Notes under the pieces: model-generated
What the model saw: only the letters and a program-made list of their open reading frames with translations
Database searches by the model: none
Told to the model about the DNA's origin: nothing
In this document: piece after piece, positions 1-8,674 of the stretch
Numbering within the stretch: the stretch's first letter is position 1
Layout of the letters: the number at the start of each line of letters is the position of its first letter
Translations under genes and position numbers: made by a program
Assembly: GCF_000255655.1 (NCBI RefSeq)
Contig: NZ_JH636435.1
Span: 2,760,043 to 2,824,042, forward strand
Source of the DNA: Schlesneria paludicola DSM 18645
GTDB taxonomy: Bacteria > Planctomycetota > Planctomycetia > Planctomycetales > Planctomycetaceae
Reading direction: 5' to 3'
Length of the DNA stretch: 64,000 bases

Positions 1-1470
1 CATGGCGCTCACGACCGACTGGACCAGCGCGGTGAGCACAACAATCGTCTTCAGATGCCATCCGCGGATATATTCTCCACATTGAGCGATGAAAATAAGC
101 ACGAAACCCAGCATCGGAAACACGTATCGCAGATGGATGCTGAACGCCGACTGAGAACTGACAAGAATCATCAGCACAAGTGCCGGGGCCAGCAACACGA
201 TCTCATCGCGCAAAGGTACCGGACGATTTACCTGAAATAATCGGACTGCGACAACGAACGCTAGTAGCCCCCATGTCCCACATGGGGATTTCACCATCAA
301 ACCGTAGAGATAGTAATACCACCATCCGCGGTCGTTCCATTCACCGCGAAGATACGACGGGTGCGTATATTGTTCAAAGTCTTTCTTCTGGCTGTCAATC
401 CCCAAGATGAACTGTTTTGGAAGTGGAACGATCATCTCACCTAGACAAGTGCCACGAAATCGATTTCCGGCCGCATCAGGACTCCCATTGCCCTTAAGAG
501 ATGCGCTGACAAACTCAAAATCTTTCAGCGCGACGCCAGTGCCGTCAAACAGATAGCAAAGATTGATTAAGTAGATTCCCGAGAACAAAATACAGATCAA
601 TTGCATCAACGGAGGCCCCAAAGTCTTTTTTGAGCCCGAGCAAGGGTGATACGGTTGTTCAAGACGCAAACCTGACTCAATTACGACAATACGTTCGGTT
701 GGCTCGGGTGTTCCTGGTGAATTCGAATCCGGTAGTTGGGGAGCACCGGAAGCAATCGATCGAGCTGGATCGAGCTTTCTCCACACGGCCCACAATGTTG
801 GCCAAAGGACGAAAAGAATCAGCCAACTCGTCTTGGTAAGTTCGGCGGCTCCCAACGCCATTCCAGCAAATAGAGTTTGTCGCCAGGTTGGTTGGCGGAG
901 CCATTGCCAAAAGGTGTACCCTGCGACCACACCTAACGCGATGCATGCGGCATCCGGTGTGATCAATGCTCCATGCGCGAGAAGATTCGGATCGAAAATA
1001 TAGAGAACAAGCGCAATGAGACCTGCATTGGGATGATAGAGCTCACGTGCCCATCGATAGGCAAAGTAGGCCCCAATCAAACTGAATGGGATACACACGA
1101 GGCGCGCGGAAACAATTAAAGGGATCACGGCAACGCCGTTCGCCGCAATGAAGTCTTCGCCCATTGGAAATTCTGTTCGCGCGCCCGGGATCTCAAAAAA
1201 ACTGCTCCAGTCGGAGAGATACCCCAATGCCTGCACGGGTAATGCGGCGGTCATCCGTACCAATGGAGGATTCACGTTGTAAGGCTCAAAACGATAAAAC
1301 TCCCAATGAGCCAGTCCGCTGACAAGAAATGCCGATTCGAGATATGTTGGGCTGAAGCGACTCGCGGAATAGCCCAATAGACCTGCGTGCACAAGCAGCA
1401 AGCCCAGCACCGTGAATGGAATACGACAGGCCGTTGGACGGCGCAAGCGATTATTTGGTTGGATATGCAT
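1..1470 (-). CDS. GT39-type polytopic membrane glycosyltransferase (3' end outside window)
   Basis: The minus strand is open from an ATG at 1470 to the window edge (490 codons, C-terminus missing). It reads as a very hydrophobic multi-pass protein. An early periplasmic-loop motif YNVNPPLVRM is followed by alternating transmembrane stretches, then DPNLLAHGALITPDA and later GEWNDRGWWYYYLYG and SSQSAFSIHLRYV. These motifs are typical of planctomycete members of the dolichyl-phosphate-mannose protein mannosyltransferase / ArnT (GT39) clan, which transfer sugars from lipid-phosphate donors at the outer face of the inner membrane. The acceptor cannot be told from sequence. The start is the first ATG after an in-frame stop at 1537-1539. 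It lies 66 bp downstream of the DUF2617 gene on the same strand, so co-transcription is plausible. Family assignment is from motif recognition, not a search. Confidence 0.82.
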   Translation of the reverse strand, partial: MHIQPNNRLRRPTACRIPFTVLGLLLVHAGLLGYSASRFSPTYLESAFLVSGLAHWEFYRFEPYNVNPPLVRMTAALPVQALGYLSDWSSFFEIPGARTEFPMGEDFIAANGVAVIPLIVSARLVCIPFSLIGAYFAYRWARELYHPNAGLIALVLYIFDPNLLAHGALITPDAACIALGVVAGYTFWQWLRQPTWRQTLFAGMALGAAELTKTSWLILFVLWPTLWAVWRKLDPARSIASGAPQLPDSNSPGTPEPTERIVVIESGLRLEQPYHPCSGSKKTLGPPLMQLICILFSGIYLINLCYLFDGTGVALKDFEFVSASLKGNGSPDAAGNRFRGTCLGEMIVPLPKQFILGIDSQKKDFEQYTHPSYLRGEWNDRGWWYYYLYGLMVKSPCGTWGLLAFVVAVRLFQVNRPVPLRDEIVLLAPALVLMILVSSQSAFSIHLRYVFPMLGFVLIFIAQCGEYIRGWHLKTIVVLTALVQSVVSAM

Positions 1471-1536
1471 TGAACCGCATGATAGCGTTTCCAGAGTATC
1501 AAAAGAACAATTCGTTAACGAACTCTTGGTCAGAGT

Positions 1537-2106
1537 TCATGGCGAATTCTCCGCGGTGTGGTCCGCCAGTTGGAACAAGGATTGAGTTTTGACAATCGCA
1601 CTATGTTCCGGGAATGTGTGAAAGGCGTAGACGAGCAGACTCCCGCGGCCGATTTCTGTGCGGATGACACTCAGCGGACCGGGAAGGAAGCGGTTCACGG
1701 GGGGTAACCGCGCGGACAGATCCGCACAACGGCAATCCTGTTCCAACTCTTCGTTCATGCGCAGGAAAATGTCGAGATGAAGCGTCTCGACCTGACAACT
1801 CATGTCATACTGCAGTCCCGCGTCAAGTTCGACCGACTCCGTGCGACAACCGCGCAGGCGATAGTCCACAATCCGTCGACGCTGAGGCAGAGATGTCCGG
1901 TGATCCACCAGGACTTCGGTCAGTGAGCCGGCGACCGTCCGCAGCAGCAACACGTGTCCCGAGGCACACAATCGGATCTCGAGCTTCATTTGCGAACTGG
2001 CCACGGTCAATCCGCGGTGATGCTCGAACAATTCGGGATGAAGTGCACGATCAAAAGTGCGAATCACGAGATCCGAAACGTTGGGACGGATAAGTTGAAC
2101 GGCCAT
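1537..2106 (-). CDS. DUF2617 family protein
   Basis: A soluble 189-residue protein without signal peptide or membrane segment. The opening, ending in RTFDRALHPELFEHHR, and the later GHVLLLRTVAGSLTEVLVD resemble the DUF2617 family, whose function is unknown. I chose the ATG at 2106 rather than the in-frame GTG at 2118 because a GAGGG ribosome-binding site lies 6 nt before the ATG. The C-terminal half contains an acidic DCRCADLS patch and no recognisable catalytic motif. It sits upstream of the GT39 gene on the same strand and downstream of the sulfite reductase terminator, so it probably starts its own transcript. No function is proposed. Confidence 0.7.
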   Translation of the reverse strand: MAVQLIRPNVSDLVIRTFDRALHPELFEHHRGLTVASSQMKLEIRLCASGHVLLLRTVAGSLTEVLVDHRTSLPQRRRIVDYRLRGCRTESVELDAGLQYDMSCQVETLHLDIFLRMNEELEQDCRCADLSARLPPVNRFLPGPLSVIRTEIGRGSLLVYAFHTFPEHSAIVKTQSLFQLADHTAENSP

Positions 2107-2291
2107 GACTGCCCTCACGAATTGGGTTCACAAGAGGCATTGTAGAAGGCAGTATGAACTGAACGCCATTCCACTCCGGCCGCGTTCGACTTGCCACCAG
2201 GATTTTGCGGATTCGCGGTTGACGATTCGTCGGAACAATGGCAGACCCAATAAAGAGCAGCAGACTTGATCTTGAGAAGGTTTCAGAAATG

Positions 2292-2327
2292 CAATCGGGG
2301 CATCCGCGTTGACGGATGCCCCGATTG
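2292..2327 (-). terminator. Perfect 15-bp hairpin downstream of the sulfite reductase gene
   Basis: CAATCGGGGCATCCG and its exact reverse complement are separated by 6 nt. On the minus strand the stem is followed by CATTTCTG, so the U-tract is weak. It lies about 70 nt past the sulfite reductase stop and just before the DUF2617 gene, so it most likely ends the sulfite reductase transcript. Confidence 0.7.
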
Positions 2328-2395
2328 TGATTCCGTCAGATGCCGTGTCATTCGCCTACGCGTCGGACCTGGCAACTCAAGCCCCTGCTGATCGC

Positions 2396-4114
2396 TTACG
2401 CAACAGCGGCTTGCATTTCTGCCTGACCGCATCGATGACAGAAGTCACCAAAAGATTCTCCGTTCACCCGATTCGCCTTGTAGTGCCGCAATGCGACGGC
2501 GATCGTCGAGGCCACCTCGGCCTGGGGAACCGAGTCCTTGTAGATGTAGGCCAGACGAGTTCCCTGTGCGTTGCCACCCAGGTAGATCGTGTATTTCCCC
2601 AGTGCGCCACCGACACCTGCCTGCTTGCCGACAAGGCCAATATCAGGTGTATATGGCCGAGCACACCCGTTCGGACAGCCAGTCATGTGCACCGCGATAC
2701 GATCATGATGGATGCCCAGTTTGGCCATCTCAACTTCCAGTTCATCAATGATGCCTGGCAGAGCTCGCTCGGACTCGGTAATCGACAAGCCACACGTTGG
2801 AAACGCGGGACAGGCGATCGAATAACGACGCAGCAAGGTCAATTCATGATCCTGCTTGATTCCGTGTTCGACCAGAAGCTGAATGATATCCGCTTTGTCC
2901 TTGGGATCGATGTCGCACAGAATGACCGACTGCAGGGCCGTCAGGCGGGTTTGCATTCCGTACTTTTTCAGAATCGCTCGTAGACCGGTTTTGATTTTGA
3001 GCGAACCTTCATCCTTGATGCGACCGCATTCAATGTTGATGCCCAGGAACAGCTTTCCATCACCTTGTTCATGCCAGCCGATATGGTCGTCGACGTCAGT
3101 CACATCGACATCACGTGGGCCGGGCAAGATCTGGCCGTAGTATTCGTCGACCTTCGCCTTGAACGACTCTAGCCCCATCCGATGGATGGTGTACTTGAGT
3201 CGAGCGAGTTTGCGGTCTTCGCGGTTACCGAAATCGCGTTGAACCTTCACGATTGCCTCGGCAACTTTCACGACCTGATCTGGAGTGACAAACGCCAATT
3301 TCTGTGCGATGGCGACGAACGTCTTTTCCGCACTCGGGGTTTTCCCCTGTCCGCCACCGACGAGGACGTTGTAACCGACGATCTGGTCGTTCTCGACGAC
3401 CGCCAGAAAACCCAGGTCCTGGGTGTAAATATCGATGCAATTGTCTTCTGGAAGTGCAATCGCCGTCTTGAACTTACGAGGCAAATACACCGTTCCGTAG
3501 ATCGGCTCATCGACCGGCTTGAACTCGGCGACGTTTGTTTTTTCGCCCGCGTCGTCGGTCAGCCAGATTTCGTGGTACGCCGTCGTCCTGGGTTTCAAGT
3601 GCTCGGCAATCGCATCGGCCATCGCCTGCATTTGATCGTGAACCCGATTGTTCTTGATCGGGGCAGGGCAGCACATCACATTTCGCTCGACATCACCGCA
3701 CGCCGCCAGCGTCGTCAGCAGCGTATCATTAATCTTCTTGACGGCCTGTTTCAGGTTGTTCTTGATAACACCATGCAGTTGGAATCCCTGACGCGTGGTC
3801 ACCCGAAGTGTCCCGTTACCATGCTCGTCACAGATCTCAAGATGATCGAGGAATTGCTTCGCCGAGACTTTTCCACCGGGAATGCGCGTCCGCACCATGA
3901 AGATGTACGACTTACCCTTCGCCGTGCCGTCGGGATTCTTCGCCTTGCGGGTATCGCGATCATCCTGCTGGTAGATGCCGTGATTCTTGATCAGATGTTC
4001 GGAATCTTTATTGAATTCACGGTCATGCTGCAGTTCCTCGGCGAGGGTTCCCCGCAACTGGTGGCTGCCTTCTTTCAATTCTTCGATATGGCTTCGTTTT
4101 ACCGCGTCAGACAT
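2396..4114 (-). CDS. cysI: Assimilatory sulfite reductase, siroheme/4Fe-4S subunit
   Basis: A 572-residue protein, close to the 570 residues of E. coli CysI. It would reduce sulfite to sulfide in cysteine biosynthesis in the cytoplasm. Two nitrite/sulfite-reductase half repeats are visible. The siroheme/4Fe-4S ligands are present as Cys435 and Cys441 (CPAFPTC) and Cys480 and Cys484 (TGCPNGC). An N-terminal RTRIPGGKVSAKQFL segment also fits the fold. An extra C-terminal CHRC pair is present. The frame stays open upstream to 4300, but MSDAVKRSHIEELKEG at 4114 is the natural start. No flavoprotein subunit (CysJ) lies nearby, so the electron donor may be ferredoxin and the symbol is a family label only. 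A siroheme nitrite reductase is the main alternative. Confidence 0.88.
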   Translation of the reverse strand: MSDAVKRSHIEELKEGSHQLRGTLAEELQHDREFNKDSEHLIKNHGIYQQDDRDTRKAKNPDGTAKGKSYIFMVRTRIPGGKVSAKQFLDHLEICDEHGNGTLRVTTRQGFQLHGVIKNNLKQAVKKINDTLLTTLAACGDVERNVMCCPAPIKNNRVHDQMQAMADAIAEHLKPRTTAYHEIWLTDDAGEKTNVAEFKPVDEPIYGTVYLPRKFKTAIALPEDNCIDIYTQDLGFLAVVENDQIVGYNVLVGGGQGKTPSAEKTFVAIAQKLAFVTPDQVVKVAEAIVKVQRDFGNREDRKLARLKYTIHRMGLESFKAKVDEYYGQILPGPRDVDVTDVDDHIGWHEQGDGKLFLGINIECGRIKDEGSLKIKTGLRAILKKYGMQTRLTALQSVILCDIDPKDKADIIQLLVEHGIKQDHELTLLRRYSIACPAFPTCGLSITESERALPGIIDELEVEMAKLGIHHDRIAVHMTGCPNGCARPYTPDIGLVGKQAGVGGALGKYTIYLGGNAQGTRLAYIYKDSVPQAEVASTIAVALRHYKANRVNGESFGDFCHRCGQAEMQAAVA

Positions 4115-4714
4115 AACAGCCCGCTCCAACTCAACTCGTTTGCTTGATTCATGAAACGTCGGCAACCCGACGTGAATTTCACGGTTCCCCGGATGGATTT
4201 CCGCGAAGTATACAGGCGCTGGAAAATTTGACCAAGTCGTCCTCAATTGCCAGCGAATCCACTCCGAAATCCAGCGTGTCTCGTGCATGACACGCGTCAA
4301 TCGTCACGACCGGGCGGCCCGGCTCACCTCGACGATCCTCGCGGACTTCGACAGGTTGCCTGACATGGCTCGGCCAGAACATGACCTGTCAAACACTTAT
4401 TGTTCGAGACAACCGCTGACAAGGGAAGGTTCGGAAGCAGTTTGTCATCGCAAGTCTTTTTGCACGAGTCCTTTTCATTCGAGCGTGACGGAATTCCCAC
4501 GCGTTGGAAACGGAAGGTGTCTCGCTTGCCGAAATCGGGACGGATGACGCGTCGCGATGCAGCGCGCGATCGAAATTGAAACCGTTTTTCGACGTTCCTT
4601 CTGTTTTGTCGAGCCATTCGTAAAATACGCCAACTTCTTCGCGATCGAAACGGCGTGTCAAAAGTTGTGCCCACGCCGAGGCGTCACCACCAGGCACAGG
4701 AGCGAGCAAAGTCC
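4115..4714. other. Intergenic region between divergent genes
   Basis: About 600 bp between the sulfite reductase and ettA starts. Several short open frames exist on both strands, but none has a convincing ribosome-binding site, domain or codon pattern. It presumably holds the two divergent promoters. I could not pick clear -35/-10 pairs or a riboswitch. Confidence 0.5.
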
Positions 4715-6388
4715 ATGGGCGAACAGTACATCTTCACGATGGAGGATCTCCGCAAGTTTCACGGTAAGAACGAGGTGCTCAAGGGCATCTACCTGTCGTT
4801 CTACCCGGGTGCGAAGATCGGTGTGCTCGGTCCGAACGGTGCCGGAAAGTCGACCCTGCTGCGGATCATGGCGGGACAAGACAAAGACTTTATGGGTACC
4901 GCGAAGCTGACCCCCGGCTTCGACTGCATCTACGTGCCTCAAGAACCGGTCCTTGACCCTGAACACACGGTCATGGATGAACTGAATGAAGCCGTGAAGT
5001 CCAAACGCGCCATCCTGGCGCGGTACGACGAAATCAATGCGCTGTTCGCCGAAGAGATGACGCCCGAGGCGATGGAAAAACTGATCGACGAACAAGGTCA
5101 CGTCCAGGAACAGATCGACGCCCAGAATCTGTGGGAGCTGGATCGCGAACTGGAAATCGCGGCCGACGCTATGCGCCTGCCCCCCCTCGAAACCAAAATC
5201 GGACCGCTGTCCGGTGGTGAAAAACGCCGTGTCGCGCTCTGCAAGGCCCTGCTGCAACATCCTGACATGCTGCTGCTGGACGAACCGACCAACCACCTGG
5301 ACGCCGAGTCGGTCGCGTGGCTCGAACGGCACCTGCACGACTACAAGGGAACGGTCGTCGCGGTGACGCACGATCGGTACTTCCTGGACAAAAGCTGTGA
5401 ATGGATCCTGGAACTCGACCAGGGGCGTGGAATCCCCTGGCACGGGAACTACACCACGTGGCTGGAACAGAAAACCGAACGACTGCGGAAGGAAGAAAAA
5501 GCCGCTTCGGCGCGCGACAAGACATTGCAACGCGAGCTCGAATGGGTCCGGATGTCGCCCAAAGCTCGTCAGGCCAAGAGCAAGGCCCGGCTGGAAGCCT
5601 ACGAAAAGCTGGTGGCAGAAGAGCAGGAATCACGAGACGAAAGCATCGAACTGCGAATTCCGCCCGGTCCACGACTGGGTGAACAAGTCGTGGTATTCGA
5701 CAAGGTCTCGAAGAGTTTCGGCGACCGCATGTTGATCAGCGATCTGTCGTTCTCGCTGCCCCCCGCGGGGATCGTCGGCGTCATCGGCCCGAACGGGGCA
5801 GGGAAGACCACGTTGTTCAAGATGATCACCGGCGAAGAACAACCCGATTCTGGGAAGATCACGATCGGAAAAACGGTCAAAATCGCCTATGGAGAACAGA
5901 ACCGGACATCGCTGGATGGTGAAAAGACCGTCTACGACAACATCTCGGGCGGTGCCGATTTTCTGAACTACGGCAACGTGCGGATCAACACCCGCGCATA
6001 CTGCGGCAAGTTCAACTTCAAGGGGTCTGACCAGCAAAAACAGGTGAAATACCTGTCGGGGGGGGAACGAAACCGCCTGCTTCTTGCCAAGACGGTCACC
6101 GTCGGCGGCAATCTGCTACTGCTCGACGAACCCACCAACGACTTGGACATCGAAACCTTGCGTACGCTGGAAGACGGGATCGCCAGCTTCAGCGGTTGCG
6201 CCGTGGTCATTAGCCACGATCGCTGGTTCCTTGACCGTGTGGCTACACATATCCTGGCGTTCGAAGGCGACAGCGAAGTCTTCTTCCACGAGGGGAATTT
6301 CGAAACCTACGAAATCCTGAAGAAACAACGTCTGGGTGCCGAGGCCGATCAACCGCATCGGATCAAGTACCGTAAGCTCGTGAAGTAA
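4715..6388 (+). CDS. ettA: Energy-dependent translational throttle protein EttA (ABC-F ATPase)
   Basis: A 557-residue soluble protein with two ABC ATPase domains and no membrane segments, matching the roughly 555 residues of E. coli EttA. ABC-F proteins bind the ribosomal E site and gate entry into elongation according to the ATP/ADP ratio. Domain 1 has Walker [10 protein letters not shown], signature [16 protein letters not shown], Walker [12 protein letters not shown] and a VTHDRYFLD switch. Domain 2 has [25 protein letters not shown] and [11 protein letters not shown]. The linker [21 protein letters not shown] is the typical P-site tRNA-interaction motif. The start is placed at [17 protein letters not shown] (4715), which aligns with the usual EttA N-terminus and has AGGAG about 12 nt upstream. 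The open frame extends 20 codons further upstream. A strong hairpin follows the stop. Confidence 0.95.
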   Translation: MGEQYIFTMEDLRKFHGKNEVLKGIYLSFYPGAKIGVLGPNGAGKSTLLRIMAGQDKDFMGTAKLTPGFDCIYVPQEPVLDPEHTVMDELNEAVKSKRAILARYDEINALFAEEMTPEAMEKLIDEQGHVQEQIDAQNLWELDRELEIAADAMRLPPLETKIGPLSGGEKRRVALCKALLQHPDMLLLDEPTNHLDAESVAWLERHLHDYKGTVVAVTHDRYFLDKSCEWILELDQGRGIPWHGNYTTWLEQKTERLRKEEKAASARDKTLQRELEWVRMSPKARQAKSKARLEAYEKLVAEEQESRDESIELRIPPGPRLGEQVVVFDKVSKSFGDRMLISDLSFSLPPAGIVGVIGPNGAGKTTLFKMITGEEQPDSGKITIGKTVKIAYGEQNRTSLDGEKTVYDNISGGADFLNYGNVRINTRAYCGKFNFKGSDQQKQVKYLSGGERNRLLLAKTVTVGGNLLLLDEPTNDLDIETLRTLEDGIASFSGCAVVISHDRWFLDRVATHILAFEGDSEVFFHEGNFETYEILKKQRLGAEADQPHRIKYRKLVK

Positions 6389-6409
6389 GCCGTCCAGTGG
6401 TTGCTGGGT

Positions 6410-6445
6410 ATCCGCTCTTGCTCAGACGTTGGAGCAAGAGCGGAT
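6410..6445 (+). terminator. Perfect 14-bp hairpin after ettA
   Basis: ATCCGCTCTTGCTC and its exact inverted copy are separated by 8 nt and begin 22 nt after the ettA stop codon. There is no T-run after the stem, so this is terminator-like rather than a textbook intrinsic terminator. Confidence 0.65.
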
Positions 6446-6588
6446 CTCGCACCGCAGTTTGAGGCCGACTCAGCAACATGGCTCGCGGTTCAGAACTGGT
6501 CCGTTCGTATCACAATTTGTGGAAATCGCCGCCCCGAGGTATCTTGAATCGACGCGTTCATTCGTCATTTCACTCGGGGAGTTTCGCA

Positions 6589-7014
6589 ATGAAAAGACTT
6601 TTGGTAATCGCCCTCGTTTGTGCGTTTCCACTCAGTTGTCTGCGATCCCCCGATCATGTCCCTTCTGCGACTAACGTGAATCAGCCGCCCCAGGAACTTT
6701 CTGTTGCGCCGCGCGCGAATGCAACGGGCGAGCTGGCAACCGCCAGTTCAACGCCAATTCCAGACCTCGGCGTGCCCGACGTTGCGATTGCCTATCCCGA
6801 AAAGAGTGATGTGCTCGCGATGTTGTACCGGGCCCGCGAGATGCGCCAACAGTGGCAATTCGAATCCGCTTTGGCGCTGGTCTCGCACGCGCTGGCCCTC
6901 GACCCATCAAGTCCAATGGCTCAATCGATGGAACGTGAAATTGCGGAAATCCTCAAGCGCTTGCGGGACCCTGGCACTCAGCACCGAACCAGAGTGCTGC
7001 GATACGCTGCGTAG
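6589..7014 (+). CDS. Small predicted lipoprotein with TPR-like segment
   Basis: A 141-residue protein starting MKRLLVIALVCAFPLSC. The N-terminus is a lipoprotein signal peptide with PLSC as lipobox, so the mature chain would be lipid-anchored. A Pro/Thr/Ala-rich linker follows, then a helical region with alternating Ala/Leu (LYRAREMRQQWQFESALALV, then SHALALDPSSPMAQS). That pattern resembles one TPR unit: counts of prior steps ending in LDPSSP. Start choice: GGGGAG lies 7 nt before the ATG at 6589, whereas the frame is open to 6478 without a ribosome-binding site. It lies about 200 bp after ettA, beyond a hairpin, so it probably has its own promoter. Function unknown. Confidence 0.65.
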   Translation: MKRLLVIALVCAFPLSCLRSPDHVPSATNVNQPPQELSVAPRANATGELATASSTPIPDLGVPDVAIAYPEKSDVLAMLYRAREMRQQWQFESALALVSHALALDPSSPMAQSMEREIAEILKRLRDPGTQHRTRVLRYAA

Positions 7015-7385
7015 CAATCGATTTCCTGATTAAAGCGTACGCTGCACGAACAATGTTCGCGATGAGTCTGACCGTCCGTGGTCGGCCGCGTTTTCCTGGA
7101 CAGTTCGGTGCCTCGAGTGCGCGACACCTGAATCGAGTCGATGCTTTTCGTCCAAGTGGCCAACACAAGTACGCCTTTGTCGCTCGGCAAACTCCTGCAA
7201 CGAGGTCATTTTTCAGACTCCTGGGTCTCTTCAGGCAGATCGATGGTAATCCTCATAAGATTGACGACGTGATCCTGTTCGTTGTCGTGACTTCGTCGCG
7301 CGTAAAATACTTGCGTGTCGAATGTAGGCCTTTCCTGACGTCGAGTGGAACAAGTCCATTCGAAGCCTTGGGATGAAAAACTCTG
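7015..7385. other. Intergenic region, no supported gene
   Basis: About 370 bp between the lipoprotein and DUF4112 genes. Plus-strand frame 7053-7376 has no recognisable features. On the minus strand a very short frame at 7206-7256 begins MRITIDLPEE, the usual opening of ribbon-helix-helix antitoxins, but stops after 16 residues. It is at most a relic. Confidence 0.4.
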
Positions 7386-7799
7386 ATGCAAACAAAACTG
7401 GCTGAACCCGAGTTGATCACGAACCATTCGCCTCATGCGCGAATCGAACAGCTGGGAAAATTCGCCGAGCTCATGGATGGACAGTTTCGCATTCCCGGAA
7501 CGAACATCGAGTTCGGACTCGATGCCATCATCGGGCTGGTCCCTGGAATCGGCGACCTGGTCTGCGGTGCCATGTCGATGTGGCTCATCGGCGAGGCACG
7601 CCGGCTCGGTGCGCCACAGTGGCTCATCGCACGAATGATCTGGAACGTCGCTGTGGAAGTCGGCGTCGGAGCCGTCCCTCTAGTGGGTGACCTGTTCGAC
7701 GTCGCCTGGAAAGCGAACCGAAAGAACATTCAGTTACTCCGCCGCCACTTCGAATCAGAATCGCACCGCGCGGCGAATTCGTCGCGTCCAAATTGGTAA
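7386..7799 (+). CDS. DUF4112 domain-containing membrane-associated protein
   Basis: A 137-residue protein. The core, MDGQFRIPGTNIEFGLDAIIG followed by LVPGIGDLVCGAMSMWLIGEARRLG, then a second hydrophobic stretch with AVPLVGDLFDVAWKANRKNI, is the characteristic DUF4112 pattern of paired Pro-Gly-x-Gly-Asp and Pro-x-x-Gly-Asp motifs in short membrane-inserting helices. The family has no established function. It starts at ATG 7386; the ribosome-binding site is weak. It stands alone on the plus strand, flanked by gaps, one of which carries repeats. Confidence 0.85.
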   Translation: MQTKLAEPELITNHSPHARIEQLGKFAELMDGQFRIPGTNIEFGLDAIIGLVPGIGDLVCGAMSMWLIGEARRLGAPQWLIARMIWNVAVEVGVGAVPLVGDLFDVAWKANRKNIQLLRRHFESESHRAANSSRPNW

Positions 7800-7921
7800 G
7801 CCGTTGACAGCCCGTTGAAACTACGGGGACGCATTCCACACCAATTCAAAAACACCATGTCACCAAGAATGACAAGGCAAGAACATCAAGGTGCTCGAAC
7901 GCTCTCGTTCTACGAGTTCTC

Positions 7922-7943
7922 CTCGTTACCAAGCTCCCCGGTG
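7922..7943 (+). repeat. Half copy of the CTCGTTACCAAGC palindromic repeat
   Basis: Reads CTCGTTACCAAGCTCCCC, the left arm and loop of the hairpin that is complete at 42487-42516. The right arm is missing here and the sequence continues GGTGTGTTG. Confidence 0.6.
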
Positions 7944-8110
7944 TGTTGATTTCCTGACTCGCGACCAAGCGCGAAGTTCTCCTCTTTCCTCGTTTCCCTA
8001 TCGCGGAGAGAACCTGGCGCGATCCATCCTGGGCATTTCCGATATTGAGGAAACGTGTGCGGACGTCCCCAGCACTGGTTCCTGCCCGATTTACAACGAG
8101 AGCGGATGGG

Positions 8111-8140
8111 GCGTTTCCAAGCGCGTGCTTGGTAACGAGG
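8111..8140 (+). repeat. Copy of the CTCGTTACCAAGC palindromic repeat
   Basis: GCGTTTCCAAGC, 5 nt, then GCTTGGTAACGAGG. The right arm is canonical, the left arm has diverged. Arms still pair over about 11 of 13 positions. Confidence 0.6.
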
Positions 8141-8674
8141 AAACGAGAGAAAAACGACGTAACGAACTAACGCACGAAGGGCCGCCTGTGCGTGGCTCGT
8201 GCCTCACCCTGAATCACGCCCCTGACACAACTCGATGCCAGCAGGAATTTCCCTAAGGGGTTACACCTAGCCGCAACCCCTAGTGAAGACGGAAGTTCGG
8301 ACAACGTTCCTCAGGCCGGAATGACTTGGATTCCGGATAACCGTGCTGTCCGCTCAATAAGCAAACTCATAAGCATGTTCCAGGTCCGATTGCGCACATT
8401 CGGTAATTTTTCTTCCAGCGCACTGCCGTTTAGTAGTCCAGAATAGACTGCCAAATGCCTCTGCAAGTTCCACGTCATCACTCTGCCTGCGATCACTGAG
8501 TTTCCCTGCATCGAGCCGCTCCATGTCGAGCCATCATCACAATCCCTACAACGCGTTTGTCCGAACGCATGGCGTTGGCGTTGCCGCCACATCGCTTCGG
8601 CTTTGGTCCGCCCCCAACCCCGTCACTGCCACAGTCGATCAACGAGTCAACTCGCACAAGGAAACGGTGTCTTG

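Larger units (their letters stand above)
7800..8674. other. Long intergenic region with palindromic repeats
   Basis: About 875 bp. At 7825-7895 there is a degenerate copy of the 79-bp element also found at 50407-50485; the 16-mer ATTCAAAAACACCATG is identical at 7844-7859 and 50426-50441. Two pieces of the CTCGTTACCAAGC repeat follow (7922 and 8111). At 8256-8281 AGGGGTT and AACCCCT form a small stem. A minus-strand frame 8311-8592 is open but AT-rich at third positions and has no recognisable domain, so I do not call it. The rest looks noncoding and should include the promoter of the downstream sensor kinase. Confidence 0.5.

Noticed and set aside
3182..4147. 321-codon plus-strand frame
   Set aside because: Antisense to the sulfite reductase; no ribosome-binding site or motif.
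8311..8592. 93-codon minus-strand frame
   Set aside because: Third positions are AT-rich compared with real genes here, no motif; a nearby small stem is not enough to call a gene.
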